Under the pieces are notes generated by a model that was not told the DNA's origin, did no database searches, and saw nothing but the letters and a program-made list of their open reading frames with translations. Shown piece after piece: positions 26,951 through 36,279 of a stretch of DNA of 64,000 nucleotides. This DNA is from Pseudomonadota bacterium (GTDB taxonomy: Bacteria; Pseudomonadota; Gammaproteobacteria; UBA1113), in contig JAJXUV010000003.1 in NCBI GenBank assembly GCA_021782495.1, positions 178,671 through 242,670 on the forward strand, read 5' to 3'. The translations under genes were made by a program, and so were the position numbers. Each line of letters opens with the position of its first letter. The first letter of the stretch is position 1.

Positions 26951-28131
26951 CGGATCCCATTGTTATTGTGGCAGCACAGCGAACGCCTGTAGGGAATTTT
27001 CAAGGCGAATTGTCGACCTTGACCGCTTCTGATTTAGGGGCTGTGGCGATCAAGGCGGTCTTAGCTAAAATGAATTTACCGACCGATAGTATTGACGAAG
27101 TCGTGATGGGTTGTGTGCTGTCTGCAGGTCAAGGCCAAGCACCGGCTCGACAAGCAGCACTTAAAGCAGGACTAAGCCTGCATACACCAGCGACGACGGT
27201 CAATAAAATGTGTGGTTCGGGTATGAAAGCGATCATGCAAGTCTACGATGCCTTAAAGGCAAACAGTATTGAAATCGGTATTGCCGGCGGGATGGAATCC
27301 ATGTCCCAAGCACCTTATCTACTCTCCAAAGCACGACAAGGCTATCGAATGGGACATCAAAAAGTCTTAGATCACCTGTTCTTAGATGGCTTAGAAGACG
27401 CTTATTCTCCTGGAAAATTAATGGGGGCTTTTGCAGAAGCCACGGCGCACGAATATGGCTTTGATCGCCAAAGTCAGGATGATTTTGCTATCGCCTCTGT
27501 TAAACGTGCTCAAACAGCCGCGGAAAAAGGTCATTTTAAAAATGAAATCGCGCCAGTATTGTATACTACTAAAATAGGCGATCAAGTCATGCAAGAAGAC
27601 GAGGGTCCACGCACTGCTAAAATAGAAAAAATTCCCACTTTAAAACCCGCTTTTGCACCGGATGGCAGCGTCACTGCAGCCAATTCCAGTTCTATTTCAG
27701 ATGGCGCGGCTGCACTGGTTTTAATGCATGCTTCTAAAGCACAAAGTCTGGGATTAAAACCTTTGGCGCGCATCATAGCCCATGCCACGCATGCCCAAGA
27801 ACCCGCTTGGTTCAGCACGGCTCCCGCAGAGGCGATTCGATCGGTCTTGAAAAAAGCCCATTGGTCGGATAGTGATGTCGATCTCTATGAAATCAATGAA
27901 GCCTTTGCCGTCGTAGTCTTGGTCAATATGAAATTGTTACATTTATCCCAGGATAAAGTGAACATTCACGGCGGCGCTTGCGTCTTAGGACATCCCATTG
28001 GAACTTCGGGCGCACGCATCGTGATCACTTTAATCCATGCCTTAAAAACCCACGGATTAAAACGGGGTATTGCCAGTGCTTGCATTGGTGGGGGCGAGGC
28101 AACGGCTTTGGCTTTGGAGGTCTGCGAATGA
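26947..28131 (+). CDS. atoB: Acetyl-CoA acetyltransferase (thiolase)
   Basis: Biosynthetic/degradative thiolase, here likely cleaving acetoacetyl-CoA formed from the acetoacetate of leucine breakdown. Active-site Cys in [13 protein letters not shown] near residue 89, His in [17 protein letters not shown] near 350 and the second Cys in [12 protein letters not shown] near 380. Length 394 is typical. Start overlaps the liuA stop (ATGA). The symbol is by similarity to the family. Confidence 0.92.
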   Translation: MTDPIVIVAAQRTPVGNFQGELSTLTASDLGAVAIKAVLAKMNLPTDSIDEVVMGCVLSAGQGQAPARQAALKAGLSLHTPATTVNKMCGSGMKAIMQVYDALKANSIEIGIAGGMESMSQAPYLLSKARQGYRMGHQKVLDHLFLDGLEDAYSPGKLMGAFAEATAHEYGFDRQSQDDFAIASVKRAQTAAEKGHFKNEIAPVLYTTKIGDQVMQEDEGPRTAKIEKIPTLKPAFAPDGSVTAANSSSISDGAAALVLMHASKAQSLGLKPLARIIAHATHAQEPAWFSTAPAEAIRSVLKKAHWSDSDVDLYEINEAFAVVVLVNMKLLHLSQDKVNIHGGACVLGHPIGTSGARIVITLIHALKTHGLKRGIASACIGGGEATALALEVCE

Positions 28132-29735
28132 GTATTCTCACGTCAAAAATCAATTTACGTTCTCAGGAATTTAAAGACAATGAAGCGTTCATGCAAACTT
28201 TGGTTCAAGACTTAGAAGATAAAATTCAGACAATCAGTTTAGGCGGTGGCGAAGCTGCTTTGGAAAAATTGCGCGCGAAAGGAAAATTACCGGTGCGTGA
28301 ACGCATCGATGCCCTACTCGATCCTGGAACGCCTTTTTTAGAATGCTCTGCCCTGGCAGCTTATGAAGTGTATGAAGAAATCGTCCCCGCTGCTGGAATT
28401 GTGACGGGAATTGGCGTGGTGGCCGGCCACGAATGCATGATCATCGCGAACGATCCTTCTGTCAAAGGTGGCACGTACTTTCCTTTAACCGTCAAAAAAC
28501 ATTTGCGCGCCCAAGAAATCGCGGCACAAAATCATTTGCCTTGCATTTATTTGGTCGATTCGGGCGGTGCTTTTCTACCGCTGCAAGATGAAGTTTTTCC
28601 CGATAAATTGCATTTCGGCCGAATTTTTTATAATCAAGCGCGTTTGTCCGCTGCAGGAATTCCGCAAATTGCAATCGTCATGGGTTCTTGTACTGCAGGC
28701 GGTGCTTATGTGCCTGCCATGGCTGATGAATCGATCATGGTGCGCAATCAAGCCACCATTTTTTTAGCAGGCCCCCCTTTGGTCAAAGCGGCTACCGGTG
28801 AAATGGTGAGCGCCGAAGAATTGGGTGGTGCCGATGTGCATTGCAAGGTTTCAGGCGTTGCGGATCATTATGCCAACAACGATCAACACGCTTTGGAAAT
28901 TGCGCGCCGTATTTTGCATTATTATCCCAAAACCAAAAAAATACCCTTTCAAATCCAAGCCCCTAAAGCCCCGCGTTACCCGAGCGAAGAATTGTATGGC
29001 TTGATCCCCAGCGATAAAAAGAAACCTTTTGATATGCGCGAAGTCATTGCGCGCATCGTGGACGATTCTGCTTTGGATGAATTTAAACATTTGTATGGCA
29101 CGACGCTCATTTGCGGTTTTGCCCATTTAAATGGCTATCCAGTAGGCATTGTCGCGAACAACGGGATTTTATTCCCGGAATCTGCCGACAAAGGCACGCA
29201 ATTCATTCAAATTTGTTGTCAACGCAAAATCCCGCTGATATTTTTGCAAAACATCACGGGCTTTATGGTGGGGAAAAAATACGAAACTGCGGGCATTGCG
29301 AAAGCCGGTGCTAAAATGGTGACGGCCGTCAGTTGCGCCGCTGTGCCGAAATTAACCGTGATCATCGGCGGCAGTTTTGGTGCAGGCAATTATGGGATGT
29401 GTGGCAGAGCCTTCAACCCGCGTTTTTTATGGATGTGGCCCAATGCGCGCATTTCAGTGATGGGCGGTGAACAGGCGGCAAATGTGTTGGCGCAAGTGAA
29501 AAAAGATCAATTGAAAGGGCAAAACAAGGCTTTTTCTGCAGCTGAAGAAAACGCTTTGAAAGCGCCTATTCTAGAACAATACGAAAACACCGGCCATCCT
29601 TATTATGCTTCCGCGCGTTTGTGGGACGATGGAATCATCGATCCCAAAGATACACGTCGAGTATTGTCTTTGGCTTTGTCGGCGACTTTCAATGCGTCGA
29701 TTGAAGAAACGCATTTTGGCATATTTAGGATATAA
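28128..29735 (+). CDS. liuB: Methylcrotonoyl-CoA carboxylase, beta (carboxyltransferase) subunit
   Basis: Transfers CO2 from carboxybiotin to 3-methylcrotonyl-CoA. The 535-residue protein has the carboxyltransferase N- and C-halves: [20 protein letters not shown] region near residue 105, [18 protein letters not shown] near 140, [13 protein letters not shown] near 370 and [16 protein letters not shown] near 415. The start is the ATG at 28128, overlapping the thiolase stop by 4 bp. Its alpha partner is encoded two genes downstream. Confidence 0.95.
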   Translation: MSILTSKINLRSQEFKDNEAFMQTLVQDLEDKIQTISLGGGEAALEKLRAKGKLPVRERIDALLDPGTPFLECSALAAYEVYEEIVPAAGIVTGIGVVAGHECMIIANDPSVKGGTYFPLTVKKHLRAQEIAAQNHLPCIYLVDSGGAFLPLQDEVFPDKLHFGRIFYNQARLSAAGIPQIAIVMGSCTAGGAYVPAMADESIMVRNQATIFLAGPPLVKAATGEMVSAEELGGADVHCKVSGVADHYANNDQHALEIARRILHYYPKTKKIPFQIQAPKAPRYPSEELYGLIPSDKKKPFDMREVIARIVDDSALDEFKHLYGTTLICGFAHLNGYPVGIVANNGILFPESADKGTQFIQICCQRKIPLIFLQNITGFMVGKKYETAGIAKAGAKMVTAVSCAAVPKLTVIIGGSFGAGNYGMCGRAFNPRFLWMWPNARISVMGGEQAANVLAQVKKDQLKGQNKAFSAAEENALKAPILEQYENTGHPYYASARLWDDGIIDPKDTRRVLSLALSATFNASIEETHFGIFRI

Positions 29736-29736
29736 G

Positions 29737-30501
29737 ATGAAAACTGTTTTATGTGAGATCCATCAAGGTATTGCGATCTTAACTTTAAACCGTCCTGAAG
29801 TGCGACATGCTTTTAATGAAGTGATGATTGCTGAATTACTCACTGTTTTAAAAAGCATTGCGACGAACGATGAAGTGCATGTGATGGTATTACAATCCAC
29901 CGGTCCTGTTTTTTGTGCCGGCGCTGATCTCGCCTGGATGCAGAAAATGGTGGATTATACGCCGGCTGAAAATCAAGCCGATGCGCGTCAATTGGCAGAA
30001 CTGATGCACACTTTATACACTTTAAACAAACCGACGATCGCTCTGGTGCAAGGTGATGCTTATGGCGGCGGTGTGGGTTTGATCGCCTGTTGTGACATTG
30101 TCATCGCACAACCCAAAGTGCAATTTTGTTTTTCAGAAGTGAAATTGGGTTTAAGTCCGTCGGTGATCAGTCCTTATATCATTCGGGCTATTGGATTGCG
30201 ACAAGCACAACGGTATTTTTTAACGGCCGAAACCTTCGATGCCAAAACAGCGCAACATCTGGGTTTGGTACACATTTGTGCGGTAGATGAAAATGCATTC
30301 CATGCAGAAGCTGAGGCGATTGTTCAACAGTTGTTGAACAATGGTCCAGAAGCTTTAGCCCAAACTAAAACATTATTAGAACACAATGTTCCGATCACCC
30401 AAGAATTGATCGACTATACGATACAACACATCGCAGCATTGCGAACCTCGCCTGAAGGGCAAACCAGAATTAAGGCGTTTTTATGTTCCAAAAAATATTA
30501 A
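29737..30501 (+). CDS. liuC: Methylglutaconyl-CoA hydratase (enoyl-CoA hydratase family)
   Basis: Hydrates 3-methylglutaconyl-CoA to HMG-CoA. Crotonase-fold marks: CAGADLAWMQKM near residue 65 (first oxyanion-hole element) and GDAYGGGVGLIACCDIVIA near 107 with the catalytic Glu region in SEVKLGLSPSVISPYI near 135. Length 254 is normal. The function follows from its place between the two carboxylase subunits. It overlaps the start of the alpha subunit by 19 bp. Confidence 0.92.
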   Translation: MKTVLCEIHQGIAILTLNRPEVRHAFNEVMIAELLTVLKSIATNDEVHVMVLQSTGPVFCAGADLAWMQKMVDYTPAENQADARQLAELMHTLYTLNKPTIALVQGDAYGGGVGLIACCDIVIAQPKVQFCFSEVKLGLSPSVISPYIIRAIGLRQAQRYFLTAETFDAKTAQHLGLVHICAVDENAFHAEAEAIVQQLLNNGPEALAQTKTLLEHNVPITQELIDYTIQHIAALRTSPEGQTRIKAFLCSKKY

Positions 30502-32609
30502 TTGCGAATCGCGGGGAAATCGCTTGCCGAATTATGCAAACAGCCCAAAAAATGGGGATTCAATGCGTCGCGGTTTACTCTACAATCGATGAACACGCTT
30601 TACACGTACAAATGGCGGATGAAGCTTATTGGTTAGGCGATGCACCCAGTCAAGACAGTTATTTGCGTGGTGATAAAATCATTGCCATTGCCAAAAAATC
30701 TCAAGCAGAAGCCATACATCCCGGTTATGGATTTTTATCTGAAAATGCTGATTTTGCCGAAGCTTGTTTAAAAGCCGGCCTTGTCTTTATCGGCCCCAGT
30801 CCCAAAGCCATTTTGGCGATGGGCGATAAAAGCAAAGCCAAAGCCATCATGGAAAAAGCACAAATTCCCTGCACACCGGGTTATCATGGCGATAATCAAG
30901 ATGCTGATTTTTTATTAAAAGAAGCACAAAAAATTGGCTTCCCTGTTTTGATTAAAGCGGCACAAGGTGGTGGTGGCAAAGGCATGCGTAAAGTAGAGAA
31001 TGCGCGTGCTTTTAAAGAAGCTTTAGAAAGTGCACAACGCGAAGCCACTTCTAGTTTTGGCGACAACACCGTTTTATTAGAAAAATATTTAGAAAATCCA
31101 CGCCATATTGAAATTCAAATTATGGCAGACAACCACGGCAATGCCGTTTATTTATTTGAACGGGATTGTTCGATTCAACGTCGTCATCAAAAAATCATTG
31201 AAGAAGCCCCTGCTATTGATTTACCCTCAGATTTACGCCGGAAAATGGGTGAAACGGCCGTCATGGCAGCTAAAGCCATTGGCTATAGCGGTGCTGGCAC
31301 CCTGGAATTTTTAGTAAATGATGCAGATACTTTTTATTTTATGGAAATGAATACGCGGCTTCAAGTAGAACATCCCGTCACTGAAATAATCACGGGTTTG
31401 GATCTGGTTGCCTGGCAATTGAAAATCGCTGCCAATGCACCCTTACCTTGTTCTCAAGACGATATCAAAGCGCAAGGCCATGCCATTGAAGTACGTCTGT
31501 ACGCTGAAGATCCGAGTCATGATTTTTTACCCGCTATCGGTCAAATTCGCTATTTATCTTGGCCGACGGCAAGCGACACCGTACGTGTGGACAGTGGTGT
31601 TGAACAAGACGATACGATCAGTCCCTATTACGATCCGATGATGGCAAAATTAATAGTACATGCTAGCACTCGATCTGAAGCTATTGATACTTTAAAAAAC
31701 GCTTTGAAACAAACGCACATTATCGGGGTTAAAAATAATAAATTATTTTTACAAAATCTTATTGATTTAAAAGATTACACGGCCGGAAAATTAAATACGG
31801 GTTTTATTGCACAACATGAAAGTGCATTGAAATTGTCGCATGCCGACATGAACGATACCATTGTGTGTGGCGCTGCTTTATACGAAATACTTCATTTAGA
31901 AATTTTCGTGGCCAACAGCGAAGATACTTTTTCTCCTTGGCACCGTCAAGATGGTTTTAGACTAGAATTGTCTTATCAACGGGTAATGCAATTTAAAGAT
32001 CGAAATACTGTATATACTGTGAAGGTAGTGTATCATTCAGAGTCTTGCTATAGTATCTTTGTGAATGATAGATCTTGTGAGATCGAAATGGTAGATATGC
32101 TGGCTGCAAGCTCCCAATCGGAACCCGATGTCCAGTGTGGACACGCTGTGAATACATCCCTGTACGCTCTTACGCCACATCCATGCGGCGCACGGTCCCC
32201 ACTGGACATCGGGTTCCGATTGAGAGCTCTACACTGCGGTACTCAAAGAAAAATGCCCAAAAATATCGACGAAGCTATCCATTATATGAAAGTGGTAGGT
32301 GTCGGACAAGAGCGATGGATTATTTGTGAGAATAAAGAGTATTATTTGGAAGTGGTTGAGGATAATGCGACGGCGGCGGCTGATTCAGAGAAAACAGGAC
32401 ATTTAAATGCGCCTATGCCAGGTGTTGTCATCGCGGTGCATGTAAAAAATGGAGATAAAGTGCGAAAAGACGATTGCTTAATGCTGATGGAAGCGATGAA
32501 AATGGAACACTCTATTTATGCGCCCGAAGATGGAGTTGTGCGTGAAGTATTTTACAGCGTGGGCGATTTAGTGGAAGAAGGTGCGGAATTGTTGGTGATG
32601 GAGGTTTAA
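30483..32609 (+). CDS. liuD: Methylcrotonoyl-CoA carboxylase, alpha (biotin) subunit with in-frame palindromic insert
   Basis: Carboxylates its own biotin with ATP and bicarbonate. The N-terminal biotin carboxylase domain (1 to about 450) has AAQGGGGKGMRKV and MNTRLQVEHPVTE; the C-terminal carrier domain has EAMKMEH near residue 672, the biotin site Lys. Between them is the BT interaction region. Residues 543-582 are encoded by a 120-bp inverted-repeat element inserted exactly in frame, so the protein is 708 long instead of about 665. Both catalytic ends remain open, hence the enzyme may still work. Confidence 0.94.
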   Translation: MFQKILIANRGEIACRIMQTAQKMGIQCVAVYSTIDEHALHVQMADEAYWLGDAPSQDSYLRGDKIIAIAKKSQAEAIHPGYGFLSENADFAEACLKAGLVFIGPSPKAILAMGDKSKAKAIMEKAQIPCTPGYHGDNQDADFLLKEAQKIGFPVLIKAAQGGGGKGMRKVENARAFKEALESAQREATSSFGDNTVLLEKYLENPRHIEIQIMADNHGNAVYLFERDCSIQRRHQKIIEEAPAIDLPSDLRRKMGETAVMAAKAIGYSGAGTLEFLVNDADTFYFMEMNTRLQVEHPVTEIITGLDLVAWQLKIAANAPLPCSQDDIKAQGHAIEVRLYAEDPSHDFLPAIGQIRYLSWPTASDTVRVDSGVEQDDTISPYYDPMMAKLIVHASTRSEAIDTLKNALKQTHIIGVKNNKLFLQNLIDLKDYTAGKLNTGFIAQHESALKLSHADMNDTIVCGAALYEILHLEIFVANSEDTFSPWHRQDGFRLELSYQRVMQFKDRNTVYTVKVVYHSESCYSIFVNDRSCEIEMVDMLAASSQSEPDVQCGHAVNTSLYALTPHPCGARSPLDIGFRLRALHCGTQRKMPKNIDEAIHYMKVVGVGQERWIICENKEYYLEVVEDNATAAADSEKTGHLNAPMPGVVIAVHVKNGDKVRKDDCLMLMEAMKMEHSIYAPEDGVVREVFYSVGDLVEEGAELLVMEV
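32109..32228. mobile_element. In-frame palindromic insertion element inside liuD
   Basis: The left arm 32109-32137 (AGCTCCCAATCGGAACCCGA and on) and right arm 32200-32228 are 29-bp inverted repeats with one mismatch. The whole is 120 bp, a multiple of three, begins at a codon border, and contains no stop in the frame used. The centre (TGTACGC, GAATACATCCC) has no similarity to the enzyme family. This resembles how Rickettsia palindromic elements reside in genes. Confidence 0.85.
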
Positions 32610-32610
32610 G

Positions 32611-33504
32611 ATGTCGCTACCCAAAAAAGTCACCTTGGTTGAAGTAAGCCCCCGAGATGGTTTGCAAAATGAAAGTGTATTTATTCCCACGGAAGTGAAG
32701 ATACAACTCATCGAACAATTGGCGCAAACAGGTTTGAAACACATTGAACTCACCTCTTTGGTTTCACCGCAATGGGTACCGCAATTAGCTGATCACGCTG
32801 AAGTGATTCAAAAAACCAAAACTTTTCCTGGCGTAGATTACAGTGTTTTAGTCCCCAATGAACACGGCTATCAACAAGCCTTGGCTTTGAATTTAAAACA
32901 TATTGCTGTTTTTACAGCAGCTTCAGATACTTTTTGTCAAAAAAATATCAATCGAACTTTAGCTCAGAGTTTAATCGACTATGAGCAAATTGTTTTGGAT
33001 GCTAAGAAACGAGGCCTCAATGTGCGCGGTTATGTTTCTTGTGCTTTGGGTTGTCCTTATGAAGGAAAAATTGAACCGAAAGCTGTGTTAGAAGTTTCCC
33101 AAGCTTTGTTGGAAATGGGCTGTGATGAAATTTCCATTGGGGATACTATTGGTGTGGGAACCGTAAAAGACGTTCAAGTTTTAAGTGAATTGCTGGTGAA
33201 ACACATCGATGTGCACAAACTTGCCGTGCATTTTCACGATACCTATGGCCAAGCCTTAGCGAATATTTATGCGGCTCTGGAATTGGGGATCCACATTATA
33301 GACGCGTCTGTGGCAGGTTTGGGCGGCTGCCCTTATGCTAAAGGCGCGAGTGGCAATGTGGCGACTGAAGATGTCTTGTATATGCTCAATGGTTTGGGAA
33401 TAGAAACCGACGTGTCGATGGAAAAATTACTCGCTGCCGATCGCTTTATTTGCGAGCATTTAAAGCGATCCAGTCGTTCAAAAATGGCGATTGCGCGGGA
33501 GTGA
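32611..33504 (+). CDS. liuE: Hydroxymethylglutaryl-CoA lyase
   Basis: Splits HMG-CoA to acetyl-CoA and acetoacetate, last step of leucine degradation. TIM-barrel marks: VEVSPRDGLQNES near residue 10 (metal-binding Asp and catalytic Arg), LAVHFHDTYGQALANI near 208 (metal His pair) and the signature with catalytic Cys, SVAGLGGCPYAKGASGNVAT near 233. Length 297 is typical. It follows liuD by 1 bp and ends the operon. Confidence 0.95.
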   Translation: MSLPKKVTLVEVSPRDGLQNESVFIPTEVKIQLIEQLAQTGLKHIELTSLVSPQWVPQLADHAEVIQKTKTFPGVDYSVLVPNEHGYQQALALNLKHIAVFTAASDTFCQKNINRTLAQSLIDYEQIVLDAKKRGLNVRGYVSCALGCPYEGKIEPKAVLEVSQALLEMGCDEISIGDTIGVGTVKDVQVLSELLVKHIDVHKLAVHFHDTYGQALANIYAALELGIHIIDASVAGLGGCPYAKGASGNVATEDVLYMLNGLGIETDVSMEKLLAADRFICEHLKRSSRSKMAIARE

Positions 33505-33536
33505 TCTGAGTAATGGACATGACATACCACGGCTCT

Positions 33537-33575
33537 GTCATCCCCACCTGCAGCCGCTCGCTGCGCGGGGATGAC
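33537..33575. repeat. Hairpin related to family B after the leucine operon
   Basis: GTCATCCCC and GGGGATGAC close a stem-loop with inner CAGCCGCTCGCTGCG. It shares the GTCATCC/GGATGAC ends with family B but has a different centre. It lies 33 bp after the liuE stop and could stabilise or end the operon mRNA; no T-run follows. The rest of 33505-33669 shows nothing else. Confidence 0.5.
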
Positions 33576-33669
33576 ATCGCTGTGTTATTCAACGTTCATC
33601 ATTTCTATCATTCATTAGGATAATGACAGACTTTCGTTGCATCACGTTCACTGCTTCGTAGTTTGTATT

Positions 33670-34944
33670 CTATCGACCAAATGTTTGCGGCGTTTCAGCC
33701 TCTTTATCCGTCTGTAAACTTATGCCTAACCCTGCCCCATTCCCTGCATCAAAACCGGCTTTCGCCTCAGCTCCTACCGCTTTCGCCACCGTTTCCCCGA
33801 ATGGACTCGGTGATGGGGGTGTTCCTGAGGGTGTTGGCGACGCAGCTGGTTTATCAGATGTTGATGCAGCAGTTGTCTCTGCAACTTTAGCTGGCTCACT
33901 CTTAGATTCAGTTTTAACTTCATCCTCTTTTTTAGATGCTGCTGGTGCTGGCTCAGGCTGTGCCTCGTCAGAAGACACTAGCGCTGGTCCCTTATTTTTT
34001 GCTTCGACATCAAGCATTACTTGATCTACCGCTTTTTCAGCCAATTTTTCAGGGCTTAACTTTTCAAGATCTTCTTTTGAACCAAGACCTTTATCTACCA
34101 TTTCTTCAATCAGTCTCTCCTTTAATTTGTCGTGACCCGCTGCTTTTTGAAGATATTGTTGCGTGACTTGGCGACTGGTTCCAGGATTTTCTTTTTCTGC
34201 TTGTTCGGAAAAAAATTCCGCTGACTCCATCAGTCTTTTGCCCTCTATATGCGGCGCCATGTTGAGATTCATGGCTTCTTTCATGCCTTCATAAGTATTC
34301 TGGTCACTAAAATTCTTAAAACCCACAGAACAATTAGGGGACTGCTCGCTCATCGCTTTTAAGCCGTCTTTCATACTTTGAAGACGCCCTTCTTCGGTGG
34401 AAGCATTGATGTGAACAGTAACCCCACCATTCTCATTCTTCACAAAATGAGCACTGGAAACAACCTTACCTTCTGCATCTAGACGATTTAAAATTTTATT
34501 ACCATTTTCATCTTCAGTTTCTTCTAGACTAGTGTCTTTCGATTTTTTTTCTTTGTTTTCTTCGTTCTCTTTATTTTCAGTTATATCGATTTCATCTTCA
34601 TCTGATTCCGGGCTTGGTTTTGGCTCTGGCTTTGATTCGTTGACCATGGTCACTGAAACAGCCAGCGCTTCTTTTTCCGCAATAGCACGTTCTGCTTGTA
34701 ATTTCTCAGCTACCTGCTTTTTTCGTTCTTCCAGTTTTTTTTCGGCCGCGCGCTTTTCTGCTTCTTGTGTTTCATTTAAGTTAGCTTTCTCATTAAACGC
34801 TTGCATCTCTTTTTCTAATTGTTCAAGTTTTTCTTGTTTTTGCTGAAGAGATTCTTTTAAAGTCGAAATCTCATCGGCTTTACGGCTAACTTCCAAATAA
34901 AATACTTCGGGCGAAACGGATACGTTTTTTGGTGATGCAGACAT
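33670..34944 (-). CDS. Coiled-coil, low-complexity protein, possible secreted effector
   Basis: I do not recognise the family. The 424 residues start at ATG 34942-34944, preceded by GGAG. Residues about 15-95 are a strong Lys/Glu coiled coil (LKESLQQKQEKLEQLEKEMQ), about 105-145 an acidic Glu/Asn/Lys run, about 150-310 a more ordered part (IHFNAST-like core around GGVTVHINASTEEGRLQSM), and 325-410 a Pro/Ala/Ser/Lys-rich tail. No signal peptide or membrane helix. Such composition together with the tandem TTAA promoter site fits a Dot/Icm substrate, but this is inference. Confidence 0.75.
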   Translation of the reverse strand: MSASPKNVSVSPEVFYLEVSRKADEISTLKESLQQKQEKLEQLEKEMQAFNEKANLNETQEAEKRAAEKKLEERKKQVAEKLQAERAIAEKEALAVSVTMVNESKPEPKPSPESDEDEIDITENKENEENKEKKSKDTSLEETEDENGNKILNRLDAEGKVVSSAHFVKNENGGVTVHINASTEEGRLQSMKDGLKAMSEQSPNCSVGFKNFSDQNTYEGMKEAMNLNMAPHIEGKRLMESAEFFSEQAEKENPGTSRQVTQQYLQKAAGHDKLKERLIEEMVDKGLGSKEDLEKLSPEKLAEKAVDQVMLDVEAKNKGPALVSSDEAQPEPAPAASKKEDEVKTESKSEPAKVAETTAASTSDKPAASPTPSGTPPSPSPFGETVAKAVGAEAKAGFDAGNGAGLGISLQTDKEAETPQTFGR

Positions 34945-34985
34945 TATTTTCTCCAAGGGTAGAAATGATTAGTAAATATACACTT

Positions 34986-35028
34986 ATTATACCGAAACTT
35001 TGAAAAGACATTATTAAGGATTCCTTAA
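34986..35028 (-). promoter_or_regulatory. PmrA-box-like tandem cTTAA site and -10 element of the coiled-coil gene
   Basis: On the minus strand CTTAAGGAATCCTTAA (35014-35029) has two full cTTAA half-sites 11 bp apart, then exactly 22 bp, then a perfect TATAAT (34986-34991). The start codon is about 42 bp downstream. This is the best of the three such sites in the window. Confidence 0.65.
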
Positions 35029-35052
35029 GTCCTAATATAAAAAACCAAACAA

Positions 35053-35159
35053 TCTCTGTACTGGACAAAAACTACGATGTCATCCCTGCGAAAGCAGGGA
35101 TGACAGACCGGGGTTTGTATTTTTATATAGGCTAGTTTTGTTTTTTGGCCAGTACAGAG
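35053..35159. mobile_element. 107-bp MITE with 9-bp target duplication, carrying a family B hairpin
   Basis: Terminal inverted repeats CTCTGTACTGG (35053-35063) and CCAGTACAGAG (35149-35159) are perfect for 11 bp and continue imperfectly (CAAAAAC/GTTTTTTG). The element is flanked on both sides by CCAAACAAT (35044-35052 and 35160-35168), a 9-bp direct repeat expected from transposase-made staggered cuts. A 26-bp family B palindrome sits in its middle. No gene inside. Confidence 0.85.
35079..35106. repeat. Family B palindrome within the 107-bp MITE
   Basis: GTCATCCCTGCGAAAGCAGG with its closing arm, identical to the copy in the glpD 3' end. Its nesting in another element suggests either insertion of one into the other or joint mobilisation. 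Confidence 0.85.
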
Positions 35160-35246
35160 CCAAACAATACCAAGGGGATTTCCCCTCAAACTCAATCTGG
35201 AACACGAAAGATCTTTCGAGTACTATGAAAGGACCGCGTGCTGGGT

Positions 35247-35307
35247 GGTTCCTCGCTCCGAACCACCGCTCCCTCACGGTCGCGGCTCGGTGAATACGAT
35301 CGTTATC
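35247..35307. repeat. Family A repeat, long single unit with tail
   Basis: CTCCGAACCACCGCTCCCTC, the GGTCGCGGCTCGG core and the tail TGAATACGATCGTTATC, as at 20826-20880. It lies 33 bp after the arcC stop codon. The 384-bp interval 34957-35340 is thus explained by a promoter, a MITE and this repeat. Confidence 0.8.
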
Positions 35308-35340
35308 GCGGGGTGGTCGGTAATGGGGCCCCGCGCTGAA

Positions 35341-36279
35341 TTACTGGACCACCGTCCCAGCCCCCGAAAACACTTGGGCGGCTTCTTCAAGTGCGGCGAT
35401 GACGGCAGTTTTATTAGGTCCCGATTCTACAAATTTTTTGGCGGCTTCCACTTTGGGCAGCATACTGCCTTTGGCGAATTCGCCCGAAGCAATGTACTGT
35501 TCTAATTCTTTAGAGCTGACGCGATCCAAGGCTTGTTGATTGGCTTGATTAAAATGAATATACACTTTATCGATGGCGGTTAAAATAATGAGTTGATCGG
35601 CTTCTAAAATTTCTGCTAATTTTTCAGCGGCAAAATCTTTATCAATGACTGCTTCGACGCCCACATAACCCTCTTCTGTTTTAACAACGGGAATGCCACC
35701 CCCACCACAAGCAATCACCAAATGGTCGGCGTCGAACAATTGTTTGATGACATGCTTTTCCACAATATCGAGTGGTTTGGGTGATGGAACCACTCTACGC
35801 CAACCACGTCCCGCATCTTCCACCATTTGAAAACCTTGTTCTTTCTGCAATTTCTCTGCACTCACTTCATCGTAAAATGAACCGATGGGTTTAGTGGGAT
35901 GTTGAAAAGCCGGATCGTCACGACTTACTTCCACTTGTGTGACAATCGACACCACGCTTTTATTTAAAATCTTTGATTTTCTTAAAGCCTGCATCAAGGC
36001 ATTTTGCAAATGATAGCCAATATAGCCTTGGGTAAAAGCATCACACACATCAAATGGAAACAACGTGTGGCGACTGTCTGCACGATGCGCCAATTCAATA
36101 TCGCTGATAATTTCGCCGACTTGGGGGCCATTGCCGTGAACAATAGCAATGCGATGCCCTGCTTCGATGAGTTTGACAATACTACTAGCGGTTTCTTGAC
36201 AAGCTCGATACTGACTTTCTGCGCTGATATCGCCATTTTTTTGCAAAGCATTTCCGCCCAAAGCGATCACAATATTCAT
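35341..36279 (-). CDS. arcC: Carbamate kinase
   Basis: Makes ATP from carbamoyl phosphate and ADP, the energy-yielding end of the arginine deiminase pathway. Marks: IALGGNALQ at the N-terminus, IVHGNGPQVGEI near residue 48, and VIACGGGGIPVV near 208, with DKDFAAEKLA after it. Length 312 is typical. Start overlaps the arcD stop by 4 bp (ATGA), so the transporter and kinase are coupled. Confidence 0.95.
   Translation of the reverse strand: MNIVIALGGNALQKNGDISAESQYRACQETASSIVKLIEAGHRIAIVHGNGPQVGEIISDIELAHRADSRHTLFPFDVCDAFTQGYIGYHLQNALMQALRKSKILNKSVVSIVTQVEVSRDDPAFQHPTKPIGSFYDEVSAEKLQKEQGFQMVEDAGRGWRRVVPSPKPLDIVEKHVIKQLFDADHLVIACGGGGIPVVKTEEGYVGVEAVIDKDFAAEKLAEILEADQLIILTAIDKVYIHFNQANQQALDRVSSKELEQYIASGEFAKGSMLPKVEAAKKFVESGPNKTAVIAALEEAAQVFSGAGTVVQ

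Noticed and set aside
32109..32228. Assembly chimera as the cause of the extra segment in liuD
   Set aside because: The insert is exactly 40 codons, keeps the frame, has matched inverted arms and belongs to a genome full of similar elements, so a biological insertion is more likely.
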